Source: Pseudoalteromonas arctica A 37-1-2 | GTDB lineage: Bacteria > Pseudomonadota > Gammaproteobacteria > Enterobacterales > Alteromonadaceae | Length of the DNA: 64,000 nucleotides | Reading direction: 5' to 3' | NCBI RefSeq assembly: GCF_000238395.3 | Contig: NZ_CP011025.1 | Location: 310,001-374,000, forward strand | Part shown: positions 12,302 through 22,753 of the stretch, piece after piece | Position numbering within the stretch: position 1 is the stretch's first letter | Layout: the number at the start of each line of letters is the position of its first letter | Made by a program: the position numbers and the translations under genes | Notes under the pieces: generated by a model | Seen by the model: the letters and a program-made list of their open reading frames with translations, nothing else | The model's database searches: none | Told to the model about the DNA's origin: nothing

Positions 12302-13147
12302 TTAGTTGAAAATGCTTTTTATATCTTGTTCGTTAAAAACATACTCTTTTAAACAGTAATGACAGTTAATATTAACAGACCCTTTCTCAGCTACGTCTTT
12401 GAGTAGTTCTTCTTGTCCAATATTAACAAGTGCAGTAATTGTTTTATCACGGCTACAACCACATTTGAATTTAATCGCTTGAGGTTCAAATACGCGAGGA
12501 TTATCTTCGTGATAAAGGCGTGTAAGGACAGTATTAGCATCAAGGTGTAATAGTTCTTCATCTTTAATGGTGTTACTTAATGCTTCTAGGTGTGCAAAGT
12601 CTTCAATTGATTTTTGTTTATCAACTGGGAGTACTTGTAAAAATAGACCACATGCTTTTGCGCTACCTTCTGTTGTGTCGGTTGCAAACCAAAGGCGTGT
12701 TTTTAATTGCTCTGACTGCTCAAAGTAACTTTCGATACATTCACTCAGAGTATCATGCTCTAGCGGAACTATACCTTGGTAACGTTCACCCTTACTTGGT
12801 GTAATAGTGATCACCATATAGCCTTGACCAATAAGCTCTTTTACAGTTGTGCCCGTAATTTCGCTTTGCAGGCGTGCAATACCACGCATGTTTTGTTTAT
12901 CATCACCATTTATAACTGCATATTTAACTGGGCCATCACCTTGAAGCTGTACTGCAATTTCACCTTCAAACTTTAAAGTGGCGGTTAATAAACAGGTTGC
13001 AACAAGTAACTCACCTAGTAATGCTTTAACAGGGTCTGGGTAATTATGGTCGGCAATCATTTCATTATAAGCATTCTCGATTTGTACGAGTTCGCCACGA
13101 ACATCTAGTTCGTTGAATAAATAACGGTGAAGTAAATCTTGTTGCAT
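12302..13147 (-). CDS. hslO: Redox-regulated chaperone Hsp33
   Basis: Hsp33 is a cytoplasmic holdase activated by oxidation of a four-cysteine zinc centre. The 281-residue protein carries the zinc ligands as C229-x-C231 (KCGCSRDK) and C262-x2-C265 (NCHYCLK), the standard arrangement near the C terminus. The N-terminal domain includes GDGPVKY and GYMVITITPSKG. hslR lies immediately upstream with 12 bases between the genes, and the pair matches the E. coli hslR-hslO order, so they are probably one operon. All key cysteines are present. Confidence 0.96.
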   Translation of the reverse strand: MQQDLLHRYLFNELDVRGELVQIENAYNEMIADHNYPDPVKALLGELLVATCLLTATLKFEGEIAVQLQGDGPVKYAVINGDDKQNMRGIARLQSEITGTTVKELIGQGYMVITITPSKGERYQGIVPLEHDTLSECIESYFEQSEQLKTRLWFATDTTEGSAKACGLFLQVLPVDKQKSIEDFAHLEALSNTIKDEELLHLDANTVLTRLYHEDNPRVFEPQAIKFKCGCSRDKTITALVNIGQEELLKDVAEKGSVNINCHYCLKEYVFNEQDIKSIFN

Positions 13148-13159
13148 GAGCGGCTATAC

Positions 13160-13582
13160 CTAACTTGATTTCATTTTTAAAAGTTCGCGTCTTTGCTTTT
13201 TATCCGGTTTTTTATCCGGATGAGGAGCAAAAAAGCTGTTATTTTTGCGTGCGATGCTGTTTTCTTCGCGTTTAGCAATACTTGCATCAGATTCTTGATA
13301 CATGGTCTGTGCAATGGGGGCGCTTTGACGTTTTTCAAGCACTGAGAGTATAGTTATCAGCTTTTCATCTACGCCCTGAGCCAGTTTTACTTTTGCGCCA
13401 ACGTCTACTATTTTACTCGCTTTTGTACGTTGGCCATTATAATGTACTTTGCCGCCTTGCACCATTTCGCGTGCAACTGCGCGAGTTTTATAAAATCGCG
13501 CAGCCCATAACCATTTATCTAATCGAACTTTTAACCCATCTACAGGGTCTGAGCTGGTATTAGCATTACTTTTTTTACTCAT
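13160..13582 (-). CDS. hslR: Ribosome-associated heat shock protein Hsp15
   Basis: Hsp15 binds free 50S subunits carrying a nascent chain and helps recycle stalled ribosomes. The S4 RNA-binding domain is at about residues 17-70, with RLDKWLWAARFYKTRAVARE and GGKVHYNGQR, followed by a basic, lysine-rich tail. I start at the ATG at 13582 (MSKKS), preceded by GGGGA; an in-frame GTG 15 bases upstream is possible but lacks spacing for a ribosome site. The product is 140 residues, close to E. coli Hsp15 (133). It is upstream of and probably co-transcribed with hslO. Confidence 0.93.
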   Translation of the reverse strand: MSKKSNANTSSDPVDGLKVRLDKWLWAARFYKTRAVAREMVQGGKVHYNGQRTKASKIVDVGAKVKLAQGVDEKLITILSVLEKRQSAPIAQTMYQESDASIAKREENSIARKNNSFFAPHPDKKPDKKQRRELLKMKSS

Positions 13583-13792
13583 AAGGCATTTCCCCACGTT
13601 TTTATAGCTTAAAATTTATCATGAAATCATCGTAGGATGAAGGTATTACAACGGCAGTTTACTTTTTGTACTGTTATGTAAAGTTAATTTAATCTGTTTA
13701 CAAAGTTTAATATTAGTGTGCTTGTTGAAAGAAAAATGAAAGGGTACTATGGGTACGCGCTAACGCAGTAAATTAAAATAAGAACACTATTT

Positions 13793-14734
13793 ATGGAACA
13801 GCAAATCCAACAACTAAAACAATTTTTAACTCGTTTACCGCATGCTAAGTTAAGTGCATTAGTGACACTGTTAGTTGTTGTTTATCTTGCATTTTTATTA
13901 TCAAAGCTTGTTTGGCTTTTGTGGCCAAAACCACCAGTAACTCTACTTACCCCTACTCATTATGCTAACCAGTCATCTGGTGCGAGTAACAACTCAGCGC
14001 AGCATATTATTGAGCAATTTTTATTTGGTAAAAAAACTGTAACAAACAACAATAATACTGCAAAGCAATCGCAGGTAATAAATAATGCGCCAGAAACGCG
14101 TTTAAGTATCAATTTAACCGGTATCGTAGCGGTTAATAACGATGACAAAGCAGGTATCGCAATTATTGAATCACAAGGTAAGCAAGTAAGCTATCTTGTT
14201 GATGAAGTAGTATCGGGTACGCGTGCTGAAGTTGCACAAATATTGCCGGATCGTATTATTTTGAGTGTTAATGGACGCTTTGAAACATTAATGCTTGATG
14301 GACTCGATTTCAGTAAGAAGGTGTCTATGCCAGTACTCGCTGCGCGTGATGATTCTGAAATGGGTCCGCAAAAATTAGAACCAAGTGATCTACAAATAGA
14401 TGCCACTGCAGATCCGGACGTTAAAGAAGCAATTATAGAAACACGTGAAGAGTTACTCGAAGAGCCGGGCAAGCTATTTGACTATATACGTGTTTCACAA
14501 GCCATGAATGATGGTGAGCTAATTGGATATCGCTTAAGTCCAGGTAAAGAGCCTGAGCTATTTAAGCAAATGGGTTTAAAAAATAACGATTTAGCCATTT
14601 CTATAAATGGCTATCAATTAACAGATTTAAAACAGGCTATGTCAGCTATCAACGAGCTGCGTAATAGTACAGATGCCAATATCACTATAGAACGTGATGG
14701 TGAACAAATTGATGTGCAATTTAGTCTGCAATAA
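13793..14734 (+). CDS. gspC: Type II secretion protein GspC
   Basis: GspC is the inner-membrane clamp protein that links the secretin to the inner-membrane platform. The 313 residues show a short cytoplasmic N terminus, one transmembrane helix at about 20-43 (SALVTLLVVVYLAFLLSKLV), and a homology region near 90-170 with RLSINLTGIVA. A C-terminal PDZ domain covers about 235-313, with GYRLSPGKEPELFKQMGL and NDLAISINGY. It is the first gene of the gspC-N operon. The region 13583-13792 before it must hold the operon promoter, although I could not pick a convincing pair of boxes. Confidence 0.95.
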   Translation: MEQQIQQLKQFLTRLPHAKLSALVTLLVVVYLAFLLSKLVWLLWPKPPVTLLTPTHYANQSSGASNNSAQHIIEQFLFGKKTVTNNNNTAKQSQVINNAPETRLSINLTGIVAVNNDDKAGIAIIESQGKQVSYLVDEVVSGTRAEVAQILPDRIILSVNGRFETLMLDGLDFSKKVSMPVLAARDDSEMGPQKLEPSDLQIDATADPDVKEAIIETREELLEEPGKLFDYIRVSQAMNDGELIGYRLSPGKEPELFKQMGLKNNDLAISINGYQLTDLKQAMSAINELRNSTDANITIERDGEQIDVQFSLQ

Positions 14735-14757
14735 TTTAGCTTTGGAGTTTTAATATA

Positions 14758-16821
14758 ATGGTTCAGGTGCTACACCTCAAAAAAATTAAAAAAGGGTTAG
14801 CTAAGTACGCAGCACTTTTTTTGGCGGCAAGTATTTCTTTGTCTGTTTCTGCTGTTGAATATGCTGCTAACTTTAAAGGAACTGATATCAACGAGTTTAT
14901 TAATATTGTTGGTAAAAACCTTAATAAAACAGTGATTATTGACCCTAACGTGCGCGGCAAAGTAAATGTTCGCAGCTATGAGTTAATGGACGAAGCACTT
15001 TATTATCAGTTCTTCTTAAATGTATTGGAAGTTTATGGCTACTCAGCTGTTGAAATGGACAATGGCATAATTAAGGTAGAAAAAAGTTCAGACGCTAAAA
15101 AATCAAATGTGCCACTTATTGACGAAGGTAATGAAGCTAGCGGCGACATGATGATTACACGTGTTGTACGTGTTAAAAATGTAAGTGTGCAGGAGCTTGG
15201 TCCTCTAGTTCGTCAATTTAGCGATCAAAAAGATGGTGGCCACGTTGCTAACTTCAATGCGGCTAACGTTATGATGCTAACAGGTCATGCAGCATCGGTT
15301 AATCGCTTAGTTGAGATTATTCGCTCTGTTGATCAGGCAGGTGACAAGCGTGTAGACATTGTTAAGCTTAAATATGCGACTGCTGATGATGTTGTCTCTG
15401 TAGTAGACAATATTTATAAAGACAGCGGTAAAGGCAGTGTGCCTGAATTTTTAATTCCAAAAGTTGTGGCTGATGGCCGAACTAATAGCGTTATTGTAAG
15501 CGGCGAAGGCCAAGCGCGCACACGTGCCATAGAGCTTATTAAGCGCTTAGATGGTGAGCTAGAAAGCCAAGGTAATACTAAGGTGTTTTACCTAAATTAT
15601 GCTAAAGCTGAAGATTTAGTCAAAGTATTGCAAGGTGTTAGTAAGTCACTTGTTGAAGATGCACAAGGCGGTACTACTAAGACCCGTAGCAGAAGCAATA
15701 ATGAAAGCAGTATAGAGTCTCACCCAGACTCAAACTCATTAATTATCACCGCACAGCCAGACACAATGCGATCATTAGAATCAGTAATTGAACGCCTTGA
15801 TATTCGCCGTGCCCAAGTACTGGTTGAAGCCATTATTATTGAAGTAATGGAAGGCGACGGGGTTAACTTAGGCCTTCAGTGGATTTCTGAGCAGGGCGGT
15901 ATGTTGCAATTTAACAATGGTACAACGGTTCCCGTTGGGTCATTAGCTGTTGCTGCAGAGCAAGCACAAGATGTAACCGTTACTAAAAATATAATAGGAA
16001 CTGAATCAGGTACGGTAACGCCGTATACGGAAACAACAGAAGGTGACTATGGTCCATTAGCCTCCTTACTTAGTGGCATTAATGGTTTAGCGCTGGGCGT
16101 TGTTAAAAATGATTGGGGCGCAATTATTCAGGCTGTTGCCACTGATACAAATTCAAATATTTTGGCTACCCCTTCTATTACTACAATGGATAACGAAGAA
16201 GCCTCTATTTTAGTCGGTCAAGAAGTACCTATTATTACAGGCTCACAAACAGGCAGTAACAATGCTAACCCATTTCAAACAGTTGAGCGTCAAGAAGTAG
16301 GTATTAAACTGGTAGTTACGCCACAGATTAATGATGGTTCAGCAGTACAGCTTACTATTGAGCAAGAAGTATCGAGCGTAAGTGGTGCAACTGCGGTTGA
16401 TATTTCAGTAAATAAGCGTTCAATTAAAACAACAGTTATGGCCGATGATGGCGGTATGGTTGTACTTGGCGGCTTAATTGACGAAGACGTACAAGAAAGT
16501 GTTTCTAAGGTGCCCTTATTAGGCGATATCCCTATTTTAGGACACCTGTTTAGATCAACAAATACAACGCGTCGTAAGCGTAATCTTATTGTATTTATTC
16601 GCCCAACCATTATTCGTGATGGTGTAAGCATGAATAAGTTAAGCTTTAATAAATATAACTTTATTCGTGGTGAGCAGTTTAAACAAAAAGAAGACGGTAT
16701 TGAGTTAATGCCAATGACTGATACGCCTATTTTACCTGAGTGGAATGACGAATTAGTACTACCCCCTACGTATGAAGAGTCTCTGCGTAAACAAAATGCA
16801 CAAGAGCGTAAAGATGACTAA
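14758..16821 (+). CDS. gspD: Type II secretion outer-membrane secretin GspD
   Basis: GspD forms the multimeric outer-membrane channel. The 687-residue protein has a signal peptide ending near residue 32 (LSVSA-VEYA). The N0 domain opens with [20 protein letters not shown], followed by repeated N1-N3 domains and a C-terminal secretin domain containing [13 protein letters not shown] and [15 protein letters not shown]. The ATG at 14758 directly precedes a basic n-region and is retained. The C terminus extends about 70 residues beyond the core and could be a pilotin-binding S-domain, but no gspS pilotin is next to it. Its end overlaps gspE by 8 bases. Confidence 0.96.
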   Translation: MVQVLHLKKIKKGLAKYAALFLAASISLSVSAVEYAANFKGTDINEFINIVGKNLNKTVIIDPNVRGKVNVRSYELMDEALYYQFFLNVLEVYGYSAVEMDNGIIKVEKSSDAKKSNVPLIDEGNEASGDMMITRVVRVKNVSVQELGPLVRQFSDQKDGGHVANFNAANVMMLTGHAASVNRLVEIIRSVDQAGDKRVDIVKLKYATADDVVSVVDNIYKDSGKGSVPEFLIPKVVADGRTNSVIVSGEGQARTRAIELIKRLDGELESQGNTKVFYLNYAKAEDLVKVLQGVSKSLVEDAQGGTTKTRSRSNNESSIESHPDSNSLIITAQPDTMRSLESVIERLDIRRAQVLVEAIIIEVMEGDGVNLGLQWISEQGGMLQFNNGTTVPVGSLAVAAEQAQDVTVTKNIIGTESGTVTPYTETTEGDYGPLASLLSGINGLALGVVKNDWGAIIQAVATDTNSNILATPSITTMDNEEASILVGQEVPIITGSQTGSNNANPFQTVERQEVGIKLVVTPQINDGSAVQLTIEQEVSSVSGATAVDISVNKRSIKTTVMADDGGMVVLGGLIDEDVQESVSKVPLLGDIPILGHLFRSTNTTRRKRNLIVFIRPTIIRDGVSMNKLSFNKYNFIRGEQFKQKEDGIELMPMTDTPILPEWNDELVLPPTYEESLRKQNAQERKDD

Positions 16822-18379
16822 TGCGATTCAAGAGATAAACCAAGATGTGGTTCATCCTAAAACGCATAATCAGGATGAGCTATTAACGAGTGATGTGTTA
16901 GTTGAGTTACCAGCAAAGCGTTTGCCGTTTTCCTATGCAAGACGTGCAGGTGTGTTGCTTGGTAAAAACAAAGATCACCGTATAGTTTACTACCGTGGTG
17001 AGCTAGACGTGGAAGTACTATTAGAAGTACGCCGTATCGCAGGCCATGGTTTTACACTTGAGCAATTGGCTGATGATAAATTTGAGCTATTGCTTGAAGC
17101 GTCATACCAACGTGATAGCTCTGAAACACAACAAATGATGGAAGATATTGGCAACGAGGTTGATTTATTCTCACTTGCTGATGAACTTCCGCAAACTGAA
17201 GATTTATTGGCTGGTGACGATGATGCGCCAATAATCAAGCTTATTAACGCCATGCTAAGTGAAGCGATTAAAGAAGGGGCTTCTGATATTCATATCGAAA
17301 CCTTCGAGCAAGAGCTTGTTATTCGCTTTAGGGTCGATGGCGTGCTTAAAGAAGTACTTAAACCTAATCGTAAACTTGCATCGTTACTTGTGTCTCGTAT
17401 TAAAGTAATGGCTAAGCTTGATATAGCCGAAAAACGCATTCCACAAGATGGTCGTATTAGTTTGCGTATTGCCGGACGTGCAGTTGATGTGCGTGTGTCT
17501 ACAATGCCATCGAGCTTTGGTGAGCGTGTAGTACTGCGTTTACTTGATAAAAACAACGCGCGTTTAAACCTTGAAGATTTAGGTATGACCGCAGATAACC
17601 GTGCATTGTTTTCAGATTTAATTAGTAAACCCCACGGCATTATTTTAGTAACAGGGCCAACGGGCTCTGGTAAAAGTACCACTCTATACGCTGGTATGAG
17701 TCAAATTAACTCACGCGATCGCAATATTCTTACCGTTGAAGATCCGATAGAGTACGAAATTCCAGGCATTGGGCAAACACAAGTTAATGCAAAAGTTGAT
17801 ATGACATTTGCACGTGGTTTACGTGCAATATTACGCCAAGATCCTGATGTAGTAATGGTGGGTGAAATACGCGACCTTGAAACTGCGCAAATTGGTGTTC
17901 AAGCGTCACTTACCGGCCACCTTGTTATGTCTACTCTGCATACTAATACCGCATCGGGTGCAATTACACGTATGGAAGATATGGGTGTTGAACCATTCTT
18001 ACTTTCATCGTCGTTACTCGGTGTGTTGTCGCAACGGCTAGTACGTACATTGTGTAATACCTGCAAAGAAGGTCACACGGCTGATGAGCATGAATGCCAG
18101 CTGTTAGGGGTTCCTTTTGAAAGCCAACCGACAATTTATCGAGCAGTAGGGTGTGAAGAGTGTAACTTTAATGGCTATCGTGGTCGTACGGGTATTCACG
18201 AGTTACTTGTAGTTGATGAAACAATACGCGAAATGATTCACAACGGTAAAGGCGAGCAAAGCGTAGAAAAATACATTCGTAAGCGCAGCCCAAGTATTCG
18301 CCAAGATGGTTGTAGCCGTGTACTTGTAGGTAAAACAACACTTGAAGAAGTATTGCGTGTTACCCGTGAGGAAGGTTAA
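16814..18379 (+). CDS. gspE: Type II secretion ATPase GspE
   Basis: GspE is the cytoplasmic hexameric ATPase that drives pseudopilus assembly. The ATG at 16814 overlaps the gspD stop and gives 521 residues; an upstream in-frame start would lie deep inside gspD. Visible motifs are ASDIHIE near 156-162, Walker [10 protein letters not shown] at 281-289, the Asp box LTVEDPIEY, Walker [17 protein letters not shown], the His box [11 protein letters not shown] and the tetracysteine zinc motif CNTC...CEEC in the C-terminal third. Overlap with gspD and 2-base spacing to gspF indicate translational coupling. Confidence 0.96.
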   Translation: MTNAIQEINQDVVHPKTHNQDELLTSDVLVELPAKRLPFSYARRAGVLLGKNKDHRIVYYRGELDVEVLLEVRRIAGHGFTLEQLADDKFELLLEASYQRDSSETQQMMEDIGNEVDLFSLADELPQTEDLLAGDDDAPIIKLINAMLSEAIKEGASDIHIETFEQELVIRFRVDGVLKEVLKPNRKLASLLVSRIKVMAKLDIAEKRIPQDGRISLRIAGRAVDVRVSTMPSSFGERVVLRLLDKNNARLNLEDLGMTADNRALFSDLISKPHGIILVTGPTGSGKSTTLYAGMSQINSRDRNILTVEDPIEYEIPGIGQTQVNAKVDMTFARGLRAILRQDPDVVMVGEIRDLETAQIGVQASLTGHLVMSTLHTNTASGAITRMEDMGVEPFLLSSSLLGVLSQRLVRTLCNTCKEGHTADEHECQLLGVPFESQPTIYRAVGCEECNFNGYRGRTGIHELLVVDETIREMIHNGKGEQSVEKYIRKRSPSIRQDGCSRVLVGKTTLEEVLRVTREEG

Positions 18380-18381
18380 CT

Positions 18382-19617
18382 ATGGCGGCGTTTGAGTACC
18401 GTGCCTTAGATGGCCGAGGTAAAGAAAAAAAAGGCATTTTAGAAGCCGATACAGCTAAACAAATTCGCCAAACTTTACGTGATCAAAAACTTACGCCGCT
18501 TGAAGTTGTCCCTGCGGCGCAAAGTGATAAACAAGTCAAAGGCGAAAAAGCCCCTTTACTCGGTGGCTTTTTTAAGCCGACAATTTCAACCTCAGACTTA
18601 GCATTAATTACAAGGCAATTAGCAACACTTATTCAATCGGCACTTCCTGTTGAAGGCGCTGTTATGGCGGTTGCTGAGCAATGCGAAAAGCCGCGTTTAA
18701 AGCGTATGCTTATGTCGGTACGCTCAAAAGTGGTTGAAGGTTACACACTTGCCGATGGTCTTAGTGAGTTTCCTCATGTTTTTGACGACTTATATCGTGC
18801 AATGGTAGCCGCAGGCGAAAAGTCGGGTCACCTTGACCAAGTACTTAATCGTTTAGCCGACTATACCGAGCAGCGCCAACATATGCGTAGCCAAATAACT
18901 CAGGCTATGGTTTACCCCATTATATTAGTGGTATTTGCAATTGGTATTGTGTCGGTATTACTGGGCACCGTAGTACCAAAAATATTAAAAACGTTTGAAA
19001 AAACGAAACAAGTACTTCCTTGGACAACCGAATGGGTTATGGCCGGCAGCCATTTTGTGCAAAATTATTGGTTTATTAGTTTAATAGCTATTACAGCTAT
19101 AGCCATTGGTATTAAGCATGCACTTAAGCAGCCTAAAATACGTTTTTGGTGGGATGACCGAGTGCTACATATGCCAGGTATAGGTAAGGTGGCTCGTGGT
19201 ATTAACACCGCACGTTTTGCACGTACTTTAAGTATTCTATCGTCAAGCTCGGTACCATTGCTCGAGGGGATGCGTATCTCGGGCGGCGTATTAATCAACG
19301 AAAAAATTAAAAAAGCGGTTGCAGATGCATCCGACAGAGTGAGCGAGGGTGCAAGCTTAAGAGCTGCACTTCAGCAAACTAAGTTGTTTCCACCAATGAT
19401 GCTGCATATGATAGCAAGTGGTGAAAAATCAGGTGAACTAGAGCAAATGTTAGAGCGTGCTGCAAATAACCAAGATCGCGAATTTGAGAGCATGGTTAAT
19501 GTGTCGCTTAAACTACTAGAGCCTGCGATGATCGCCTCAATGGCGGTTATTGTATTATTTATAGTAATGGCAATATTGCAGCCAATAATGGCGATGAATA
19601 AAGCTGTTGGACTTTAA
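18382..19617 (+). CDS. gspF: Type II secretion inner-membrane protein GspF
   Basis: GspF is the polytopic platform protein that couples the GspE ATPase to pseudopilin assembly. The 411 residues are the normal length, with the N-terminal opening AAFEYRALDGRGKEKKG. Two T2SSF domains run at about 70-195 and 275-400, containing TRQLATLIQSALPVEGA and MIASGEKSGELEQML, and three membrane helices are present. It follows gspE by 2 bases. A hairpin lies between it and gspG, which may lower or reset expression at this point. Confidence 0.96.
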   Translation: MAAFEYRALDGRGKEKKGILEADTAKQIRQTLRDQKLTPLEVVPAAQSDKQVKGEKAPLLGGFFKPTISTSDLALITRQLATLIQSALPVEGAVMAVAEQCEKPRLKRMLMSVRSKVVEGYTLADGLSEFPHVFDDLYRAMVAAGEKSGHLDQVLNRLADYTEQRQHMRSQITQAMVYPIILVVFAIGIVSVLLGTVVPKILKTFEKTKQVLPWTTEWVMAGSHFVQNYWFISLIAITAIAIGIKHALKQPKIRFWWDDRVLHMPGIGKVARGINTARFARTLSILSSSSVPLLEGMRISGGVLINEKIKKAVADASDRVSEGASLRAALQQTKLFPPMMLHMIASGEKSGELEQMLERAANNQDREFESMVNVSLKLLEPAMIASMAVIVLFIVMAILQPIMAMNKAVGL

Positions 19618-19642
19618 GTTAGAATAAACTTTTAAATATATT

Positions 19643-19666
19643 AATGGTTTTACCTAAACCATTTTT
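19643..19666 (+). terminator. Hairpin between gspF and gspG
   Basis: AATGGTTT at 19643-19650 and AAACCATT at 19656-19663 form an 8-bp stem with a 5-base loop, followed by a short T run. It lies in the 81-base gap between gspF and gspG, the largest gap in the operon. It could be a leaky terminator or a 3' stabiliser. It may support different expression of the major pseudopilin. Confidence 0.5.
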
Positions 19667-19698
19667 ACTTAATGTTTTTAGAATAATGAGGTAATTAC

Positions 19699-20121
19699 GT
19701 GAATAAACAATCAGGTTTTTCTTTACTAGAAGTGATGGTGGTACTGGTTATCATCGGAATGATTATGTCAATTGTTGCACCTAACATTATGGGTCAGCAA
19801 GAAGAGGCTGCTATCGATAAAGCGCATCTAGATATTCAACAATTAGAAGATGCAATGAGCTTATACAAGCTTAAAAATAAGAGCTACCCAAGCACAGAGC
19901 AAGGTCTTGAAGCGCTAGTTACTCAAACAAGCATTGAACCGGTTCCAAAACGTTTCCCTGACGGTGGTTTTATTAATGAATTACCAGAAGATCCATGGGG
20001 TAATCTATATCAGCTAATTAGCCCAGGTGAAATTGGCAAGTTTGATATTTTTTCTATGGGCCCAGATGGTGAAGTAGGTACTGATGATGATATCGGTAAC
20101 TGGGACGAAGAAAAACAATAA
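19699..20121 (+). CDS. gspG: Major pseudopilin GspG
   Basis: GspG is the main subunit of the type II pseudopilus. It starts at GTG behind a GAGG ribosome site. The prepilin leader MNKQSG ends before FSLLEVMVVLVIIG, with the phenylalanine at +1 and the conserved glutamate at +5, so it should be cleaved and methylated by the prepilin peptidase, which is not encoded in this window. The 140 residues and the C-terminal PDGEVGTDDDIGNW calcium-binding-type loop are typical. It is separated from gspF by a hairpin and from gspH by 49 bases. Confidence 0.96.
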   Translation: MNKQSGFSLLEVMVVLVIIGMIMSIVAPNIMGQQEEAAIDKAHLDIQQLEDAMSLYKLKNKSYPSTEQGLEALVTQTSIEPVPKRFPDGGFINELPEDPWGNLYQLISPGEIGKFDIFSMGPDGEVGTDDDIGNWDEEKQ

Positions 20122-20170
20122 TGCTTAAGTACACTGTTTTGTATGAACATGTTAATGCTAGAGGCTTGCT

Positions 20171-20758
20171 ATGAAAGCAAGCCTTAAGCAGCGCCATGCA
20201 AAAAGCAGAGGCTTTAGTTTAATAGAAATTTTAGTGGTATTAGTGATCATCGCTTTTGCTACAAAAATGGTGGTATACAGCTTAGAAGGCGGTGCTGAGG
20301 AAGAGTTAGATACTCAAGCATTAAGGCTGCATACCACCATTAACATGGCATCGGAATTTGCCATTTTAAACCAAGTTGAATTGGGCTTATTAGTAGAAGA
20401 AAATACGTTAGAGTATTTAGTTTTCGATGGTGAAAAGTGGATTACCTTTGACCGTGAAGATCTTTTTAAACCAATAGAGTTAGATGAAAGATTAAAGCTC
20501 ACGCTTAACTTAGAAGATTTAGCGTGGGCGCAAGATAACCTCTTAGAGCAATCTAACTGGCGCGAGCTTATGAGTGGCGGCGATGAAGACAGCTTACTTG
20601 AGCTTAAAAAGTTGAAAATCCCACAAGTACTTATTTTGTCATCAGGTGAGGTAAGCGCGTTTCAACTTATATTAGAGTTAAAAGAGCAAAGCGAGCCTGT
20701 GTATTACATTGAAGGTGAATTTGCTGCACCAGTAAACTTTCGCCGAGAGCCAGAATAA
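20171..20758 (+). CDS. gspH: Minor pseudopilin GspH
   Basis: This minor pseudopilin has the class III leader ending in KSRG followed by FSLIEILVVLVIIAFATKM. The remaining 160 or so residues are acidic, as in GspH. The position between gspG and gspI and the 195-residue length support the assignment; sequence beyond the N-terminal helix is poorly conserved in this family. The stop overlaps the gspI start by one base. Confidence 0.9.
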   Translation: MKASLKQRHAKSRGFSLIEILVVLVIIAFATKMVVYSLEGGAEEELDTQALRLHTTINMASEFAILNQVELGLLVEENTLEYLVFDGEKWITFDREDLFKPIELDERLKLTLNLEDLAWAQDNLLEQSNWRELMSGGDEDSLLELKKLKIPQVLILSSGEVSAFQLILELKEQSEPVYYIEGEFAAPVNFRREPE

Positions 20759-21132
20759 TGAAGCGCACTAAAGGGTTTACCTTATTAGAGGTATTAGTGG
20801 CATTAAGTATTTGTGCCATGGCGGGTATAGCTGCAATGCAAGCAACAAGCGAGCACATACACCACTTAACGACTATTGAAGAGCAAACCTATGCATCTTG
20901 GGTCGCCGAAAACGTTATTATTGAACAGCGTACTAAAGGCGAACAATGGCAAGGTAAAAATAACCTTAAAGGCAGCGAAGTAATGGGCGGTGTTGAATGG
21001 TTTTGGCAGCAAGAAGTAACAGCCACTGCTGACAAAAGCTTTGTTAAGTTAACCATAAATGTTTTTACGGATGAAAAATATGAGCATTCGGCATATGAGT
21101 TATCAACGTATCTAAATAAAGGTAAAAAGTAA
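20758..21132 (+). CDS. gspI: Minor pseudopilin GspI
   Basis: The 124-residue pseudopilin starts MKRTKG with cleavage before FTLLEVLVALSICAMAGIA. The conserved TYASWVAEN segment and the downstream GGVEWFWQQEV are GspI features. With GspJ and GspK it should form the pseudopilus tip. The start overlaps the gspH stop and the next gene begins directly after its stop. Confidence 0.93.
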   Translation: MKRTKGFTLLEVLVALSICAMAGIAAMQATSEHIHHLTTIEEQTYASWVAENVIIEQRTKGEQWQGKNNLKGSEVMGGVEWFWQQEVTATADKSFVKLTINVFTDEKYEHSAYELSTYLNKGKK

Positions 21133-21771
21133 GTGAAGCAGCGCGGGTTTACATTACTTGAAGTTATGGTAGCACTGGGTATTTTAGCTTTTGTTATTAT
21201 TGCTACTCATCAAATACTCGAGACGACAACAAGAGCAAAAGATGCCTCCGATGAAAAAATTGCTGAGTTAAATGGGTTGCAAACAACATTTAGGTTAATG
21301 GATCAAGATTTTAGCCAAATGACTAAACGTGCAGTACGAAACGAATCTGGTGATGTTCAAGAACAATATTTACTTGCTGGTCGTTACGTTTTAGAAAGCC
21401 AATACGATGGTATTGCGTTTGTACGAGATGGCTGGATAAATCCAATTAATTTATTGCCACGTTCAGAACTACAAGCCGTTGGTTATAGAGTGATAGACGA
21501 TAACCTTGAGCGTGTTTATCGGGTTTATGTTGATCAGCTTGATAATATGGAACCGCGAGTTCAACGTGTACTAGAAAATGTTGAAGAGCTTAAGTTTGAG
21601 TTTTTAGATGATAAAAACGAATGGCAAGAACAGTGGGAAATTAAAGCTCTCCCTAAAGCGGTTGCTGTTACTTTGCAACAAATAGAAGCAGAGCCAATTC
21701 GTCGTGTATTTTTAGTTCCTGGGCAAGGCAAAGTGGTTGCTACACAAAGTACGGATGTGAATAATGGTTAA
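21133..21771 (+). CDS. gspJ: Minor pseudopilin GspJ
   Basis: The 212-residue minor pseudopilin begins with a GTG codon immediately after the gspI stop. The leader MKQRG is followed by FTLLEVMVALGILAFVIIA. Typical GspJ elements follow, such as FRLMDQDFSQMTKRAVR and the later YRVYVDQLD. It overlaps gspK by 8 bases. Confidence 0.93.
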   Translation: MKQRGFTLLEVMVALGILAFVIIATHQILETTTRAKDASDEKIAELNGLQTTFRLMDQDFSQMTKRAVRNESGDVQEQYLLAGRYVLESQYDGIAFVRDGWINPINLLPRSELQAVGYRVIDDNLERVYRVYVDQLDNMEPRVQRVLENVEELKFEFLDDKNEWQEQWEIKALPKAVAVTLQQIEAEPIRRVFLVPGQGKVVATQSTDVNNG

Positions 21772-22753
21772 GCAGCAATCATCGCGCGGCGCAGCACTTG
21801 TTATTGTTTTGTTTATTGTGGCATTAGCGGCTATTTTAGCAGTAGAAATGAGTGCTAATTTAATGGTTCAAGTGCAAAAAAGCACTAATTTGCAAGGTCA
21901 TCAGCAAGCTAAATGGTACGCCTACGGTGCAGAAGAGCTTGCTATTAAAGGGCTAATACAAAGTAAAAAAGATGATGCTGATAAAACAACACTTGATCAA
22001 GTTTGGGCAACTCAAGGTGATGCTTCATACCCTGTTGATAACGGCACGTTAAGTGGCAAAATTACTGATTTACAAGCATGTCTAAATTTAAATGCTTTAG
22101 CCATAGCGCCAGAAGAAAACAGCGCGAGTAAAACAAACCCTGCACATAAAGCACTATTTGCATTACTTGAAAACATTGAAGATTTACCTGCTGATGAATC
22201 AGAAGAGACAATGGCAGATAGCGTATTTGATTGGCTTGATGAGGACAGTATAACATATCGCTCAGGTGCAGAAGAAGACGAGTACTTATCACGAGATTTT
22301 CCGTATATGACAGCCAATAGTTTATTTGCATCAACATCGGAATTACGCTTGGTTAAGGGCTTTAACCCATTAGTGATGGAAAAAGTACTGCCATATGTAT
22401 GTGTAATACCAGGCAGTACGCTTTTATTTATTAACGTAAATACATTAATCCCAGAGCAAGCACTCATACTCAGTGCCTTGATAGAAAGCTTGAGCTTATC
22501 TGGCGCAGAGGCTGTGATAGGTGCAAGACCGCAAACTGGCTTTGACACCATTGATGAATTTTTTGAACAGGTGAAGCAACAAGGCGGTACTAATACCGAC
22601 TCAGTCAAAAGTTTATTTAGTATTAAAAGCGAATATTTTAAATTACAAACGCAGGCAAATTTTGTCGACCTGCGTTTTTCGATGACCACATTACTGCACG
22701 CTAAAGACGGTGACGTAACGATACTGGCGCGAAAATTTGGAGGCGTACAGTGA
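21764..22753 (+). CDS. gspK: Pseudopilus tip protein GspK
   Basis: GspK caps the pseudopilus. Its leader ends in SSRG followed by AALVIVLFIVALAAILAVEM; as usual for GspK the +5 glutamate is absent. The 329-residue length and the large alpha-helical insert, including LQACLNLNAL and VFDWLDEDS, fit the family. It overlaps gspJ by 8 bases and gspL by 4. A long minus-strand open frame across this gene is a shadow. Confidence 0.94.
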   Translation: MVKQQSSRGAALVIVLFIVALAAILAVEMSANLMVQVQKSTNLQGHQQAKWYAYGAEELAIKGLIQSKKDDADKTTLDQVWATQGDASYPVDNGTLSGKITDLQACLNLNALAIAPEENSASKTNPAHKALFALLENIEDLPADESEETMADSVFDWLDEDSITYRSGAEEDEYLSRDFPYMTANSLFASTSELRLVKGFNPLVMEKVLPYVCVIPGSTLLFINVNTLIPEQALILSALIESLSLSGAEAVIGARPQTGFDTIDEFFEQVKQQGGTNTDSVKSLFSIKSEYFKLQTQANFVDLRFSMTTLLHAKDGDVTILARKFGGVQ

